From Methanoculleus horonobensis (GTDB taxonomy: Archaea; Halobacteriota; Methanomicrobia; Methanomicrobiales; Methanoculleaceae), in contig NZ_BCNY01000014.1 of assembly GCF_001602375.1 (NCBI RefSeq), positions 62,001 through 126,000 of the forward strand: a stretch of 64,000 nucleotides of DNA, in the 5' to 3' direction. The notes under the pieces were generated by a model that was not told the origin of the DNA, searched no databases, and worked only from the letters and a program-made list of their open reading frames with translations. Every line of letters starts with the position of its first letter. The stretch's first letter is position 1. Of the stretch, positions 34,059 through 43,737 are shown piece after piece. A program made the translations under genes and the position numbers.

Positions 34059-35711
34059 ATGTCGGCAGGACTGCAGCTCGGAGAGAGAGAACGGCGCATC
34101 CTCATCGCCATCGCGATCATACTCACGGTGATCGTCGCCGTCGTGCTGATCCTGCACTTTTACCCTCCGGTGCCGGTGCCTCCGCCCCCGCCGCCTCCGC
34201 CGATCACCCCGATCCCGACGACGCCGGCGGTGCCCCCGGAGATCGCCGGGCCGACGATCGTCGTTGCGGCAGGCGACAGCAGCCCGGCGGCCAAAGCCCG
34301 GGCCGATATCGTCTGCGACGGCACCGACGACCAGGTGGAGATCCAGGCGGCGTTCGATGCGCTATCCTCCGGCGGCACGGTCGCCCTCCTCAAAGGTACG
34401 TTCAACTGCGCCGGGAACATCTATCCCGGCGCGAAGACCATGCTCCGCGGGGAAGGGGCCGATGCGACGTTCATCGAGTTCACCGATAACGGGCGGCTCC
34501 TTGTCTCCCGCGAGTCCGTCACGCTCTACAACTTCCGCCTCAGGGGCACGGGGTACCCGAAGACCGAGCCCGATCTCTGGCTCGGCGTCGTCACTATCCA
34601 CGCGAGCCACGCGAAGATCCTCGCCGTCGAGGGAACCGCCGATGCCAGTACCCAGGCGGTCTTCCTCCTGCTGCACGACCCGGACGTCTACGCCCCTACC
34701 CTCGAGGACGTCGAGTTCGTCAACTGCAAGGCCGTGGACACCGGCACCTACGGGTTCCTCCACAACGCCTGGGGATCGACGAACGGGGTTATCCGGGACG
34801 TCCGGTACGAGAACTGTGCTGCGATCAACTGCGGGAGGTTCGGGGCGTTCAACCCCTGGGTGACCGGGTTCGACTTCGCGGAGCTAAACGACATCGAGGG
34901 CCTTCGGGTGGCGAACTGCCTTGCGGAAGGGAACCTGGAGTCCGGGTTCCACTTCGAGTGGGACCCCGAGAAACGCGACTGCATCCTCACCAACTGCATC
35001 AGCAGAAACAACGGGCAGAAGGCCTACCCGACAAAGCCCTACCGCGAGGACGATAAGTCGACGCACTACTTCGGGTGCGGATTCTACGCCCCGCGGGGTG
35101 ACATCACCTTCATCACCTGCTACTCCGAGGGGAACAGCCGGCACGGGTTCTACGCGACGAACGGCGGCAAACTCTACAACTGTGTCGATCACAGCGTCGG
35201 GGCCGGGAAGACCGATTACCGGATCGTCCAGCCCGCAGCGTTCTACGCCGCCCCGACGCGATCGATAGCCCCGTCGCTCGTGCTCGAGAACTGTTCGAGC
35301 ATCGACTCGTGCGGCTACGGCCTCCATATCGACCTCGCGAGCGATGTCCTGATCAGGAACTTCCACCTGGAGAATCCGGCCGGGATCGACGGCAAGGCGA
35401 CGAACCTCGGGGGATCGCAGGGCGGGCCGCTGGCGAACTCCGTGGTCAACATCTATGCATCGGGCGACAGGGCTGAGACGCTGATATGGGCAAGGAACAA
35501 CGAGAACGTCGAGTATTCGGGCAGGATCGTCTCGGACTCGGCAAAACCGTTCGTGATCGAGGGCGATCGCACGCAGAACGTCCGGGTCAAGGACATGGAG
35601 ATCGTCTCCGCGAACCTCGCGCCGTTCACCAACGGCGTCATCCTCACGAACACGGTTCCTGCCGGCGCGGTGACGTTTGAGAACGTGGCCGTCACCTCGG
35701 GCTCGCTCTGA
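34059..35711 (+). CDS. Membrane-anchored right-handed beta-helix protein 2
   Basis: 550 residues. In place of a cleaved signal it has an N-terminal anchor (ILIAIAIILTVIVAVVLILH) and a polyproline stalk, then the beta-helix with DQVEIQAAFDALSSGGTVAL, GTADASTQAVFLLLHDPDVY, GTYGFLHNAWGS and WVTGFDFAELNDIEGL. It probably stands on the membrane at a fixed distance. Eighty-three of 84 bases at 34701-34784 match gene 3 at 36617-36700, suggesting recent exchange between copies. Confidence 0.88.
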   Translation: MSAGLQLGERERRILIAIAIILTVIVAVVLILHFYPPVPVPPPPPPPPITPIPTTPAVPPEIAGPTIVVAAGDSSPAAKARADIVCDGTDDQVEIQAAFDALSSGGTVALLKGTFNCAGNIYPGAKTMLRGEGADATFIEFTDNGRLLVSRESVTLYNFRLRGTGYPKTEPDLWLGVVTIHASHAKILAVEGTADASTQAVFLLLHDPDVYAPTLEDVEFVNCKAVDTGTYGFLHNAWGSTNGVIRDVRYENCAAINCGRFGAFNPWVTGFDFAELNDIEGLRVANCLAEGNLESGFHFEWDPEKRDCILTNCISRNNGQKAYPTKPYREDDKSTHYFGCGFYAPRGDITFITCYSEGNSRHGFYATNGGKLYNCVDHSVGAGKTDYRIVQPAAFYAAPTRSIAPSLVLENCSSIDSCGYGLHIDLASDVLIRNFHLENPAGIDGKATNLGGSQGGPLANSVVNIYASGDRAETLIWARNNENVEYSGRIVSDSAKPFVIEGDRTQNVRVKDMEIVSANLAPFTNGVILTNTVPAGAVTFENVAVTSGSL

Positions 35712-36082
35712 CGTATCCGGCCGGGGTGCGGCAGGGGGTGGTTGTCGCCGCGGCCGGCCGGGCGCGGGGCGCCGCGCAATTCCGCGAGTTTTATAATAAT
35801 TCCCGTATTATAATTGCTGTTCAGGCCCCGTTCGCCTGTCAGGAATCCCCCCACCGATCCCCGGTCCGGGTGCGTATTCTGCGGGGCGCATGCGCTAAAT
35901 TTCACATTAGTATATATTCTTTGTTGTCGATGCACAAACTCCTCAAATTGTGAAAATTAGCGATTACAACAATAATGCTGGGTCTTTTTAAAAATCAAAA
36001 CCGCCAAATTTGTCTATTTTATTTGAAAAACCTTTTAAAATACGACTATCAGATAATGCAGTATCTCCCAAGAGGTGAGATA
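35712..36082 (+). promoter_or_regulatory. AT-rich upstream region of beta-helix gene 3
   Basis: 371 bases with a strong AT bias from 35785 on. TTATAATA (35791-35798) and TATTATAA (35806-35813) form a perfect 8-bp dyad. The TATA candidate nearest the gene is TTTTAAAATA at 36033-36042, and AGAGGTGAGAT is the ribosome site for the ATG at 36083. Confidence 0.55.
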
Positions 36083-38668
36083 ATGCGAGATAGACGGACA
36101 ACGAAGCTTCTCATCGCAGTGTTCCTGATCGTCGGGCTCGTCCCGATTGTCGGAGCACTCGAAGCGACTCCCACCACGATTGTCGCGGCAAGCGACAGCA
36201 GCGCGGCCGATAAAGCGGCGGCTGCCTATGTCTGTGATGGGGTCAACGATCACGTGGAGATCCAGGCGGCGCTGAATGCCCTGCCGTCATCCGGCGGTAT
36301 TGTCCTCCTCTCCAGTGGTACATACAACTGCGCAGGGATCATTTCTCCTAAAGCAGGCTCCACCCTCAAGGGGGAAGGTGAATCGGAGACGAAACTTGTC
36401 TTCACCCGTGACGGGCGGATCAACGTCGACCGCGAGTACATCACGCTGGACGGGTTCCACATCAAGGGAACCGGTTACAGCAGCGGTGTCAAGTGGCTCG
36501 GCGTGATGAACGTCCGTGCAAGCCACGCGAAGATCCACAACATCACGGGAACCGCTGATGCCAGCATCCAGGCGGTCTACCTCCTGATTCATGATCCTAC
36601 CGTATATGCCCCGACACTCGAGGACGTCGAGTTCATCAACTGCAAGGCCGTGGACACCGGCACCTACGGGTTCCTCCACAACGCCTGGGGATCGACGAAC
36701 AAGGTGATCAAGAACGTCCGCTACGACAACTGTGCTGCGATCAACTGCGGCAAGTTCGGCGTGTTCAACCCCTGGATCACCGGGTTCGACTTTGCGGAAT
36801 TGAACGACATGGACGGCCTTCGGGTGACGAACTGTCTTGCGGAAGGCAACCTGGAGTCCGGGTTCCACTTCGAGTTCGACCCCAAGGTGACGAACGCCGT
36901 TCTCGAGAACTGCGTGAGCAGGAACAACGGCCAGAAAGCCTTCCCGACGAAGGCCTACAACGTAAACGACATGTCGACGCACTACTTCGGGTGCGGCTAC
37001 TACGCCCCGAACTGTGACGTGACGTTCATCAACTGCGTTGCAGAGGGCAACTCCATGAACGGGTTCTACACGACGAACGGTGGTAAACTCTACAACTGCG
37101 TCGAGAAGGACACCGGTGCCGGGAGAACCGACTTCTCCTACCGTGTGCCCGCCGGGTACTACAGTATCCCGACCCGTTCGGTCAACCCCTCTACCGTGAT
37201 GGAGAACTGCACGAGCATCAACTCGCGCGCGTTCGGTCTCCAGGTCGACCTCGCGAACAACGTGAAGATCCGGAACTTCCACCTGGTTGACCCGATCGGG
37301 TACAAGGGTAAGGGTTCCAGCCTCGGCGGCACGAACGGCCAGTTCGACAACTCCGAGGTGAGCATCTATGCGTCCGGCAACCGCGTTGAGACGCTCGTCT
37401 GGGCGAAGGAGAACGTCAACACCGTCTTCTCCGGCCAGATCGTCTCCGATGCGGCAAAACCGTTCGTGATTGAAGGCTACAGAACCAAGAACGTCCTTGT
37501 GAAGGACATGGAGATCGTCTCCAAGACCCTCCCCGCCGGTTCCTCCGGCGTGACCGTCGTGAGCACGGTTCCGGCAGGTCAGGCGACCCTCCAGAACGTG
37601 AAGGTGACGTCCACCGGCTCGCCGGCACCGACCCCGACCGTTCCGGGTACCAACCCGACCCCCACCACCCCGGCTCCCTCCGGGAAGCCGGACCTCGTGG
37701 TGACCGACATCTCCTGGACGCCGGCGAACCCGGCAACCGGTGATGCGGTGACGTTCAAGGCAACGATCAAGAACCAGGGCGACGCCCCGACGCCTGCGGG
37801 CGTGACGCACGGTATCATCGTCACGTTCGATGACGGTGCTGCCGGGCCGGGTGTCTGGTCAGATACCTACACCAGATCGATCGCTCCGGGTCAGTGGGTC
37901 ACCCTGACCGCGAACGGCGGATCGGCCGGTGCAACCTGGAAGGCCGTCGAAGGCACGCACACCGTGAAGGCGCACGTCGACGACGTCAACCGGATTGCTG
38001 AGAGCAACGATGCGAACAACGTTCGCACCGAACAGGTCGCGGTCTCGAAGGCCGCGTCGGGGTCTACCCCGACCCCCACCCCCACCACCACGCCGGCCCC
38101 CACCGGGAAGCCGGACCTTGTGGTGACCGACATCTCCTGGAAGCCGGCGAACCCCGCCAACGGAGATCCGGTGACCCTCTCGGCTACGATCAAAAACCAG
38201 GGTACCGCTCCCACGCCTGCGGGCACGAAGCACGGCGTCCTCTTCACCTTTGACGACGGTGCCGCGGGATCCGGGGTCTGGTCGGACAGTCACGCGACGG
38301 CCATCGCTCCCGGTGCGTCAATCACCCTGACCGCGAACGGCGGATCGGCCGGTGCGACCTGGAAGGCAGTCGAAGGTAAGCACACCGTGAAGGCGCACGT
38401 CGACGATGTCAACCGGATCGCCGAGAGCGCTGAGAACAACAACATCATGAGCAAAGAGATCGTCGTTGGAAGCCTGCCGGCTCCCGCCAGGGGCGACCTT
38501 AACGGAGATGGCAGCGTCGACTGGGCCGATGTAACGATCGCCGCCGGAATGGCGCAGAAGACCGCTCCGTCCGACCCCGCTGCCGACGTTAATGGAGACG
38601 GCACTGTGGACTGGAAGGACGTTGCCCTGATCGCCGACTTCTTCTTCGGCAGAACCTCTTCTCTCTAA
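36083..38668 (+). CDS. Secreted beta-helix protein 3 with two CARDB domains and a dockerin tail
   Basis: 861 residues in the order signal peptide (LLIAVFLIVGLVPIVGALE), beta-helix (about 25-520), Thr/Pro linker, CARDB domain 1 (about 530-650, begins KPDLVVTDISWTP), linker, CARDB domain 2 (about 670-790, begins KPDLVVTDISWKP), and a dockerin type I repeat pair at the end (DLNGDGSVDWADV and DVNGDGTVDWKDV). Dockerins bind cohesins through calcium-binding loops, so the protein may dock on a cohesin-bearing surface partner, none of which is seen here. The start at 36083 has an excellent ribosome site. Confidence 0.92.
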   Translation: MRDRRTTKLLIAVFLIVGLVPIVGALEATPTTIVAASDSSAADKAAAAYVCDGVNDHVEIQAALNALPSSGGIVLLSSGTYNCAGIISPKAGSTLKGEGESETKLVFTRDGRINVDREYITLDGFHIKGTGYSSGVKWLGVMNVRASHAKIHNITGTADASIQAVYLLIHDPTVYAPTLEDVEFINCKAVDTGTYGFLHNAWGSTNKVIKNVRYDNCAAINCGKFGVFNPWITGFDFAELNDMDGLRVTNCLAEGNLESGFHFEFDPKVTNAVLENCVSRNNGQKAFPTKAYNVNDMSTHYFGCGYYAPNCDVTFINCVAEGNSMNGFYTTNGGKLYNCVEKDTGAGRTDFSYRVPAGYYSIPTRSVNPSTVMENCTSINSRAFGLQVDLANNVKIRNFHLVDPIGYKGKGSSLGGTNGQFDNSEVSIYASGNRVETLVWAKENVNTVFSGQIVSDAAKPFVIEGYRTKNVLVKDMEIVSKTLPAGSSGVTVVSTVPAGQATLQNVKVTSTGSPAPTPTVPGTNPTPTTPAPSGKPDLVVTDISWTPANPATGDAVTFKATIKNQGDAPTPAGVTHGIIVTFDDGAAGPGVWSDTYTRSIAPGQWVTLTANGGSAGATWKAVEGTHTVKAHVDDVNRIAESNDANNVRTEQVAVSKAASGSTPTPTPTTTPAPTGKPDLVVTDISWKPANPANGDPVTLSATIKNQGTAPTPAGTKHGVLFTFDDGAAGSGVWSDSHATAIAPGASITLTANGGSAGATWKAVEGKHTVKAHVDDVNRIAESAENNNIMSKEIVVGSLPAPARGDLNGDGSVDWADVTIAAGMAQKTAPSDPAADVNGDGTVDWKDVALIADFFFGRTSSL

Positions 38669-38774
38669 AGCGTTTACCTGGAGGAGTGGTTGATCCCTCT
38701 TCTCCTCCTGGTTTTGCCACGGGTGCCGCCCCCAAACATCTGTACAGTGCGTGGTCATATTGGTTGTGGGGAGG

Positions 38775-38780
38775 TTTTTT
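38775..38780 (+). terminator. T-run terminator candidate after beta-helix gene 3
   Basis: Six T residues about 105 bases after the stop, preceded by G-rich DNA. Confidence 0.35.
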
Positions 38781-38886
38781 GACCCGATACGGTGAGCATT
38801 CTCCGTTGCCGCATCGTGCAACACGACCCTGAGAACTCTCTTCTCCAGGATCTCCGGCTCTTATGGGGTCGGAGTGGTGGATACAT

Positions 38887-38895
38887 CTATATAGG
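38887..38895 (+). promoter_or_regulatory. TATA box of flippase 1 (leaderless)
   Basis: CTATATAGG centred 28 bases before the ATG at 38919, so the transcript probably begins at the start codon. The same core occurs before the glycosyltransferase at 43737. Confidence 0.6.
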
Positions 38896-38918
38896 TGCCG
38901 ACCGATACTGGCGACCGA

Positions 38919-40160
38919 ATGGCAGTAGCACTCCCGAAAAACTTCAGCGAGGTCAGGCAGCACCTACAGCAGCCGCTTATCCGGAACTCGTTCTTTATCA
39001 TGGCTTCGTCGTTCGCTGCAGCAGGATTCGGGTTCTTCTTCTGGATGATCGCCGCCCGGTTCTACTCACAGGCGGAAGTGGGTATTGCAACCGCCCTGAT
39101 GTCGTCGATGGGCCTCCTCATCCTCATCTCTCGCCTCGGTCTCGACCAGTCGGTGATCCGGTTCTTTCCGACCCGCGACAAGAACCGGGTTCTCGGAACC
39201 GCCGTCCTCGTCCCGACGGCGGTTGCGCTCGGTGCGGGCCTCGTCTTCATCGCCATGGTCGACGTTCTGGCTCCCGAGCTCGCTATCGTCAGGTCGATCG
39301 CCCCGCTCTACCTCGTCATCCTCGGGGCATACTCCATCACCTGGGTCTTTGAGGGTGCGTTCAACGCCCTGCGGAAGTCCGAGCACTATTTCGCCCTGAA
39401 CCTGCTCTACGGGACGCGGATCCTCTTCCTCATCCCCCTGGTCTTCCTCGGCGCGGTGGGCATCTTCGGCGCTTTCGGTCTCTCGTTCATCCTCGGTCTC
39501 GTTCTGGCGCTCGTCCTCCTTGCCCGGTGCTCCGTCAGGCCGACGCCGTGCGTCGACCGGGTCTTCCTGCGGGAGGCATGGCAGTTCTCCGCCGGCGCGT
39601 ACGTCGCCGGGATCCTGATGTCCGCCCCGAACATGCTCATCCCGATCATGGTGCTCAACGTGCTCGGGGCCGAGAGCACTGCCAACTACTACATCACCTA
39701 CGCGATCGTCTCGATCCTCTTCATGATCCCCTACGCGTTCACGACCTCGCTCTTCGTCGAGGGAAGCCACGGAGGGGAGATGAAGAGGAGCGTTCTCCGG
39801 ACGCTCGCGAGCATGTTCCTCCTGCTCATACCCGCGATCATCGGCCTCTCCCTCTTCGGGGAGCAGATCCTCAACCTGATCGGCAAGGACTACGTCGAAG
39901 GGATGGCCCTGCTTCGCGTGCTTGCCGCATCCGCCCTCTTCGTCTCCGTCTGCCAGACGTTCATCTCCATCGCAAAGGTCAGAAACGATATCCGGAGTCT
40001 CGTCGTCCTCAGCGGTTTCATCAGCGTCGCGCTGCTCGGGCTCGGCTACGCCCTGATGGACAGATTCGGTCTCATCGGCATGGGATACGCGTGGCTCGCT
40101 ACGTATGTCGCCGGAACGCTCCTCGTCGGCCTGATCCTGAAGAAGAAAGGTTGGCTATAA
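38919..40160 (+). CDS. Polysaccharide flippase 1 (Wzx / MATE-like, MOP superfamily)
   Basis: 413 residues with about 12 predicted transmembrane segments and the Wzx-type start RNSFFIMASSFAAAGFGFFF, then ARFYSQAEVGIATALMS and LGLDQSVIRFFP. Such proteins turn lipid-linked oligosaccharides to the outer face of the membrane. The ATG at 38919 is preferred over an upstream GTG (38895) because the TATA box fixes transcription start close to 38919. The only flippase of the first glycan block; a second lies at 58-59.6 kb. Confidence 0.92.
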   Translation: MAVALPKNFSEVRQHLQQPLIRNSFFIMASSFAAAGFGFFFWMIAARFYSQAEVGIATALMSSMGLLILISRLGLDQSVIRFFPTRDKNRVLGTAVLVPTAVALGAGLVFIAMVDVLAPELAIVRSIAPLYLVILGAYSITWVFEGAFNALRKSEHYFALNLLYGTRILFLIPLVFLGAVGIFGAFGLSFILGLVLALVLLARCSVRPTPCVDRVFLREAWQFSAGAYVAGILMSAPNMLIPIMVLNVLGAESTANYYITYAIVSILFMIPYAFTTSLFVEGSHGGEMKRSVLRTLASMFLLLIPAIIGLSLFGEQILNLIGKDYVEGMALLRVLAASALFVSVCQTFISIAKVRNDIRSLVVLSGFISVALLGLGYALMDRFGLIGMGYAWLATYVAGTLLVGLILKKKGWL

Positions 40161-40161
40161 C

Positions 40162-40167
40162 TTTTTT
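40162..40167 (+). terminator. T-run terminator after flippase 1
   Basis: Six T residues directly after the stop, in a 29-base convergent gap. Confidence 0.45.
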
Positions 40168-40189
40168 GCGTGCTGCGGCAGCCGGATCT

Positions 40190-42400
40190 TCACCGGTAGT
40201 AGATGGCGGAGCCGGCGTTGTCGTAGATCCGGTGATGGCTCCGGGTGAACCGGTCTGCATCCGTATACATTGCCCTGGTGACCGCCTGCTCCTGCGTCTC
40301 GATCCGGATGCTCTCCCGCACGAGATTATACGTGCCGAAGTAGAGGTAAGAGTTGGGCTCCAGCAGCGATGCGTTTGCCGGAACGTATCGCTGGCTGCCC
40401 GGATTGAACCCTAAGAGAAGCCACCAGCGTGTGCCGTCGACGTAGATCGGGCGCTCGTTTCCCTCCGAGAAGAGCCATGTTGCTCCCTGCACCTCCCTGC
40501 CGTTGAAGACCGGTTTGTCGCCGGCGGTGTCGAGCGCCATCGATGTCGGGTTGTCGTCCATCACCTGGTAGAGGAGCCCGCTGTTGAAGAGGAAGAAGAC
40601 GACGAAGAACGCCGAGAGCGCCTGGTAGGCCGTTCCCATGAACGGGGCAACCTTTATCGCGCGTATCCACCCGGTCAACCTCTCGTACAGCGCTATGCCG
40701 CCGATGATCGCGAACGGGGCAAGGAAGATCAGGGTGATGTGGTAGAGCCTGCTGGTGTTGAGCGAGCTTGCGAAGAACGGGACGACGATCCCGGCTACGT
40801 TGATGAGCAGGAAGACGAGCGAGACGGCGAGATACTCGGGCTCGATCCGCCACCGATCGCGTCTTGCAAGGGTTGCGAGCAGCCCGACGGCGATGAGGCC
40901 CTGGGTGGCGATATGGACGATCTTCGCGAGACCGTGGAGAGGCGTCGTCGACTGGCTGGTGAGGATATGCATCCCCTGGGCGGTTGTCGGATTGAACGAG
41001 TCCACAAAGAGGGTGTTCCATATCCTGTCCCCGATGCCGGTGACGGTAGCGAGCGCCGTGCCTTCGGCGACCGTTGAGTACCAGAGATAGGCAAGGGCGG
41101 CGAAGATGATGATGTAGGGGAGGATGAGCGTCCTCACCGGTGTCGTCCTCCCGCCGGTTCCCGCCGGAGCGAGGGGGTCGTGCCTCAGGAGACCCGCAAC
41201 CCGGGCGAGCTTCTCCGGCAGCCAGGACTGCAGGCGCTCCGGAACGGCAAGCAGCAGCCATGCCGGAACGAGCGAGAAGAGGTAGATGTAGGAGAGCCCG
41301 TAGTGCGAGACGATCATGGCGAACGCGAATGCGACCATGAGAAATGCCTGCCTGCCCCGGTCCATGGTCTTGTCGATCATCACGAGAACGGTCAGCGCGA
41401 GGAAGAGTTCCGCGATCTGCTGGCGGGCGAGGGAGATCATCTCCGTATAGAACGTAAAGAACGAGAAGAAGAAGAAGATCGAGAGAAACCCGATCCTTGC
41501 GTCCGTCTGTTTCTCGACCGCACGGTAGAGTCCGAGCGGCACGAGCGCGAAGAGAAGGGGGTAGACGATCTTGAAGACCCAGACGGGGTCTAAGTCGCAT
41601 ATGAGCGAATAGATGGGGACGAGCGCAACGACGGAGAGCATCCCGTTCGTGTTATACGGGATGGTCATGTCCCAGAGCCCCGGTATCAGCACGCCGTTTG
41701 CGAGGTGGAGTTCGTGGTGGATGTCGTAGCCCCAGACGTACTCCGATATCAGCGAGGTGTGGTAGAGGAGCGCTAGCGCGATGGCGTAGATCCCGAGCGG
41801 GTAGCAGGATCTCGGGATGAAACGGTCGAACCCAACGGCGAGACCGATGACGGCGATCAGGACGAGGAGCAGGAAGAGGAGCGTGACCATGTGGTAGTCG
41901 TCGCGCATGTAGGTTCCGATGATCGCGAGGAACGGGAGGAGTATCAGGAACGGTACCGCAGGAGAGAAGGGGACGGCCAGCCCCGGGCTCTCACCGCTGC
42001 GCCCCGTATCCCTGGTGAGCGCGAGATAGAGCAGAACCTGTACGACGGCGACGAGGGTGAGAAGGAGGATCGGAAACGAGAACGGCCGCGTATACCCGAG
42101 CAGCGGGTACGCGAAGTTGGCGGTAAGGCCGGTGAGCATGACGACCACGAGACTCAGCCCGGCGGAGTAGAGCACCGTCTCGATCGTGCCGAGATCGTGG
42201 AGCCTGAGCGCCTTCAGCACCAGGACCCCGGGCAGGAAGGTGAGGTAGAGAAACGCCAGGGCTTCCCGTGCAACCGGTATGTAATACCCGACGAGATCGA
42301 GGCAGACCACCCCGAGGAAGACGAGCTGGATCGCCTGGAATACCCAGAAAAACGTCCTGTTATCCCAGTCATTCATCCGGAACGGGTTCGGAAAGTGCAT
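40190..42400 (-). CDS. Polytopic membrane protein, DUF2206-like (possible GT-C glycosyltransferase)
   Basis: 736 residues with about a dozen or more transmembrane helices and a C-terminal soluble part of about 130 residues (RWWLLLGFNPGSQRYVP). An early cytoplasmic/extracellular loop has HEVHL-like HHELHLANGVL, and the layout resembles archaeal DUF2206 proteins found with glycan clusters. A polyprenyl-phosphate-sugar transferase of GT-C fold is plausible but not shown. ATG at 42400 follows AGGGAT; an ATG at 42376 is possible. Confidence 0.8.
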   Translation of the reverse strand: MHFPNPFRMNDWDNRTFFWVFQAIQLVFLGVVCLDLVGYYIPVAREALAFLYLTFLPGVLVLKALRLHDLGTIETVLYSAGLSLVVVMLTGLTANFAYPLLGYTRPFSFPILLLTLVAVVQVLLYLALTRDTGRSGESPGLAVPFSPAVPFLILLPFLAIIGTYMRDDYHMVTLLFLLLVLIAVIGLAVGFDRFIPRSCYPLGIYAIALALLYHTSLISEYVWGYDIHHELHLANGVLIPGLWDMTIPYNTNGMLSVVALVPIYSLICDLDPVWVFKIVYPLLFALVPLGLYRAVEKQTDARIGFLSIFFFFSFFTFYTEMISLARQQIAELFLALTVLVMIDKTMDRGRQAFLMVAFAFAMIVSHYGLSYIYLFSLVPAWLLLAVPERLQSWLPEKLARVAGLLRHDPLAPAGTGGRTTPVRTLILPYIIIFAALAYLWYSTVAEGTALATVTGIGDRIWNTLFVDSFNPTTAQGMHILTSQSTTPLHGLAKIVHIATQGLIAVGLLATLARRDRWRIEPEYLAVSLVFLLINVAGIVVPFFASSLNTSRLYHITLIFLAPFAIIGGIALYERLTGWIRAIKVAPFMGTAYQALSAFFVVFFLFNSGLLYQVMDDNPTSMALDTAGDKPVFNGREVQGATWLFSEGNERPIYVDGTRWWLLLGFNPGSQRYVPANASLLEPNSYLYFGTYNLVRESIRIETQEQAVTRAMYTDADRFTRSHHRIYDNAGSAIYYR

Positions 42401-42561
42401 GGTATCCCTTGTTCTGTCTCTGGTCGGCTACGCGAGTGGACGGCGAGTCTTCTCCTTTGGTGACATCGGACGTATCGTGCGCTGCATCAGTGCACCTACT
42501 CTCCGGCCAACCTATTAATGTGTTGCGCCGGTTCGAGCCCCGTCGCGGGAGGTAGATCCGG

Positions 42562-43737
42562 TCAACGCTCTTTCCCGGCAGCAGGGGCGGTGTCGGGGAA
42601 CGCCTCATCCGCGGGAACGTTTCCCTTCCCCGGAGCGGATCCGAGCTCGCTGTAGACCGCGAGGAGAGACTGTGCTATCGTCGACCAGGCCATGTCCGTC
42701 TTCAGTTTCGCGTAACCCTGCTCCCCCATGCGGCGGCACGCCCCGGGATCCTTCAACAGGCGGACGATCGCGTCTGCCAGTGCTTCCGGGTTTCGCGGCG
42801 GCACGACATAGCCGGTCACCCCGTCGTCGACGACCTCGGGCAGGCTCCCCACGTCGGTCACCACCACCGGCCGCCGGAACCCGTATGCGGTCGGGATGAC
42901 GCCGCTCTGGGACGCTTCGAGATACGGGAGCGCCACGACGCTCGCCTGCTGGAAGAGCCGGGCGCCCTCTTCGTAGGGTATCCGGTAGTTGTAGACCTCG
43001 AACGCGTCCCGGCCCGCCATCGCCTCCTCGTACCTGCCGAACTCCTCGCCCGTTCCGGCGATGACGATCCGGGCGTCCGGGACCTCCCGGGTGATGAGTG
43101 GTTCTGCCCGGATCAGGCAGTCGAGCCCTTTATAGCGGTGGATCCGGCCGAAGAAGAGGACCCGGCGGCCGTCGGGCTCAAGATCGTCCCGCTTGAACTT
43201 CACAAACGGCGCCACCTCGTGCTCGCCGATGGGGATGACGTGGACGTTTCGCTCCGGGACGCGGTAGTCCTTCACCAGGGTGTCGCGGAGGGCCTTCCCG
43301 TGAACGAAGATCCGCTCAGGCATGACCCTCGATACGAAGAGGGTGAGCCGGTAGAGGAGCGATCCTGCGTCGAGAAGGCGGTCTTCACCGGGGTGGGGTT
43401 CGATGTCGTGGAACGTCGCCACCAGCGGATACTTCCGGAGCATCGGGAGGAGCGGGCAGAGCATGGGGTTGTTCACCTGGAAGTGGACGACGTCGGGCCC
43501 GAAGTCGTTGATTGCGGCGACGATATCTTTGAGCATCGGGTAGCACGACGGGCCGAGTCTTCCGGCGTACCGGGAGTAGCCGAAGATATGGACGTTCACC
43601 GCCGGGTCGATGCTCTCCACGTACTCCTCCGACTTATAGTCGGGGAGCAGGAGCAGCACCTCGGTATGCCGGGCAAGTTCGTTTGCCATCTGGATGGTAT
43701 AGTCGTAGAACCAGAAGGTCAGGCACGCCACTCGCAT
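42562..43737 (-). CDS. Glycosyltransferase, GT4 family (subtype with QSG motif), copy 1
   Basis: 391 residues of GT-B fold. The N-terminal half has VVHFQVNNPMLCPLLP and VATFHDIEPHPGEDR; the C-terminal half has VLFFGRIHRYKGLD and ALPYLEASQSGVIPTAYGF followed by PVVVTDVGSLPEVVDDG. The E-x7-E element is replaced by the SQSG form, also found in its paralogue at 56.8 kb. It should add a sugar to a lipid-linked acceptor in the cytoplasm. A TATA box 28 bases upstream implies a leaderless transcript. Confidence 0.93.
   Translation of the reverse strand: MRVACLTFWFYDYTIQMANELARHTEVLLLLPDYKSEEYVESIDPAVNVHIFGYSRYAGRLGPSCYPMLKDIVAAINDFGPDVVHFQVNNPMLCPLLPMLRKYPLVATFHDIEPHPGEDRLLDAGSLLYRLTLFVSRVMPERIFVHGKALRDTLVKDYRVPERNVHVIPIGEHEVAPFVKFKRDDLEPDGRRVLFFGRIHRYKGLDCLIRAEPLITREVPDARIVIAGTGEEFGRYEEAMAGRDAFEVYNYRIPYEEGARLFQQASVVALPYLEASQSGVIPTAYGFRRPVVVTDVGSLPEVVDDGVTGYVVPPRNPEALADAIVRLLKDPGACRRMGEQGYAKLKTDMAWSTIAQSLLAVYSELGSAPGKGNVPADEAFPDTAPAAGKER

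Larger units (their letters stand above)
38669..38918. other. Gap between beta-helix gene 3 and flippase 1
   Basis: 250 bases; holds a T-run terminator at 38775-38780 and the flippase promoter at its end. Confidence 0.4.
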
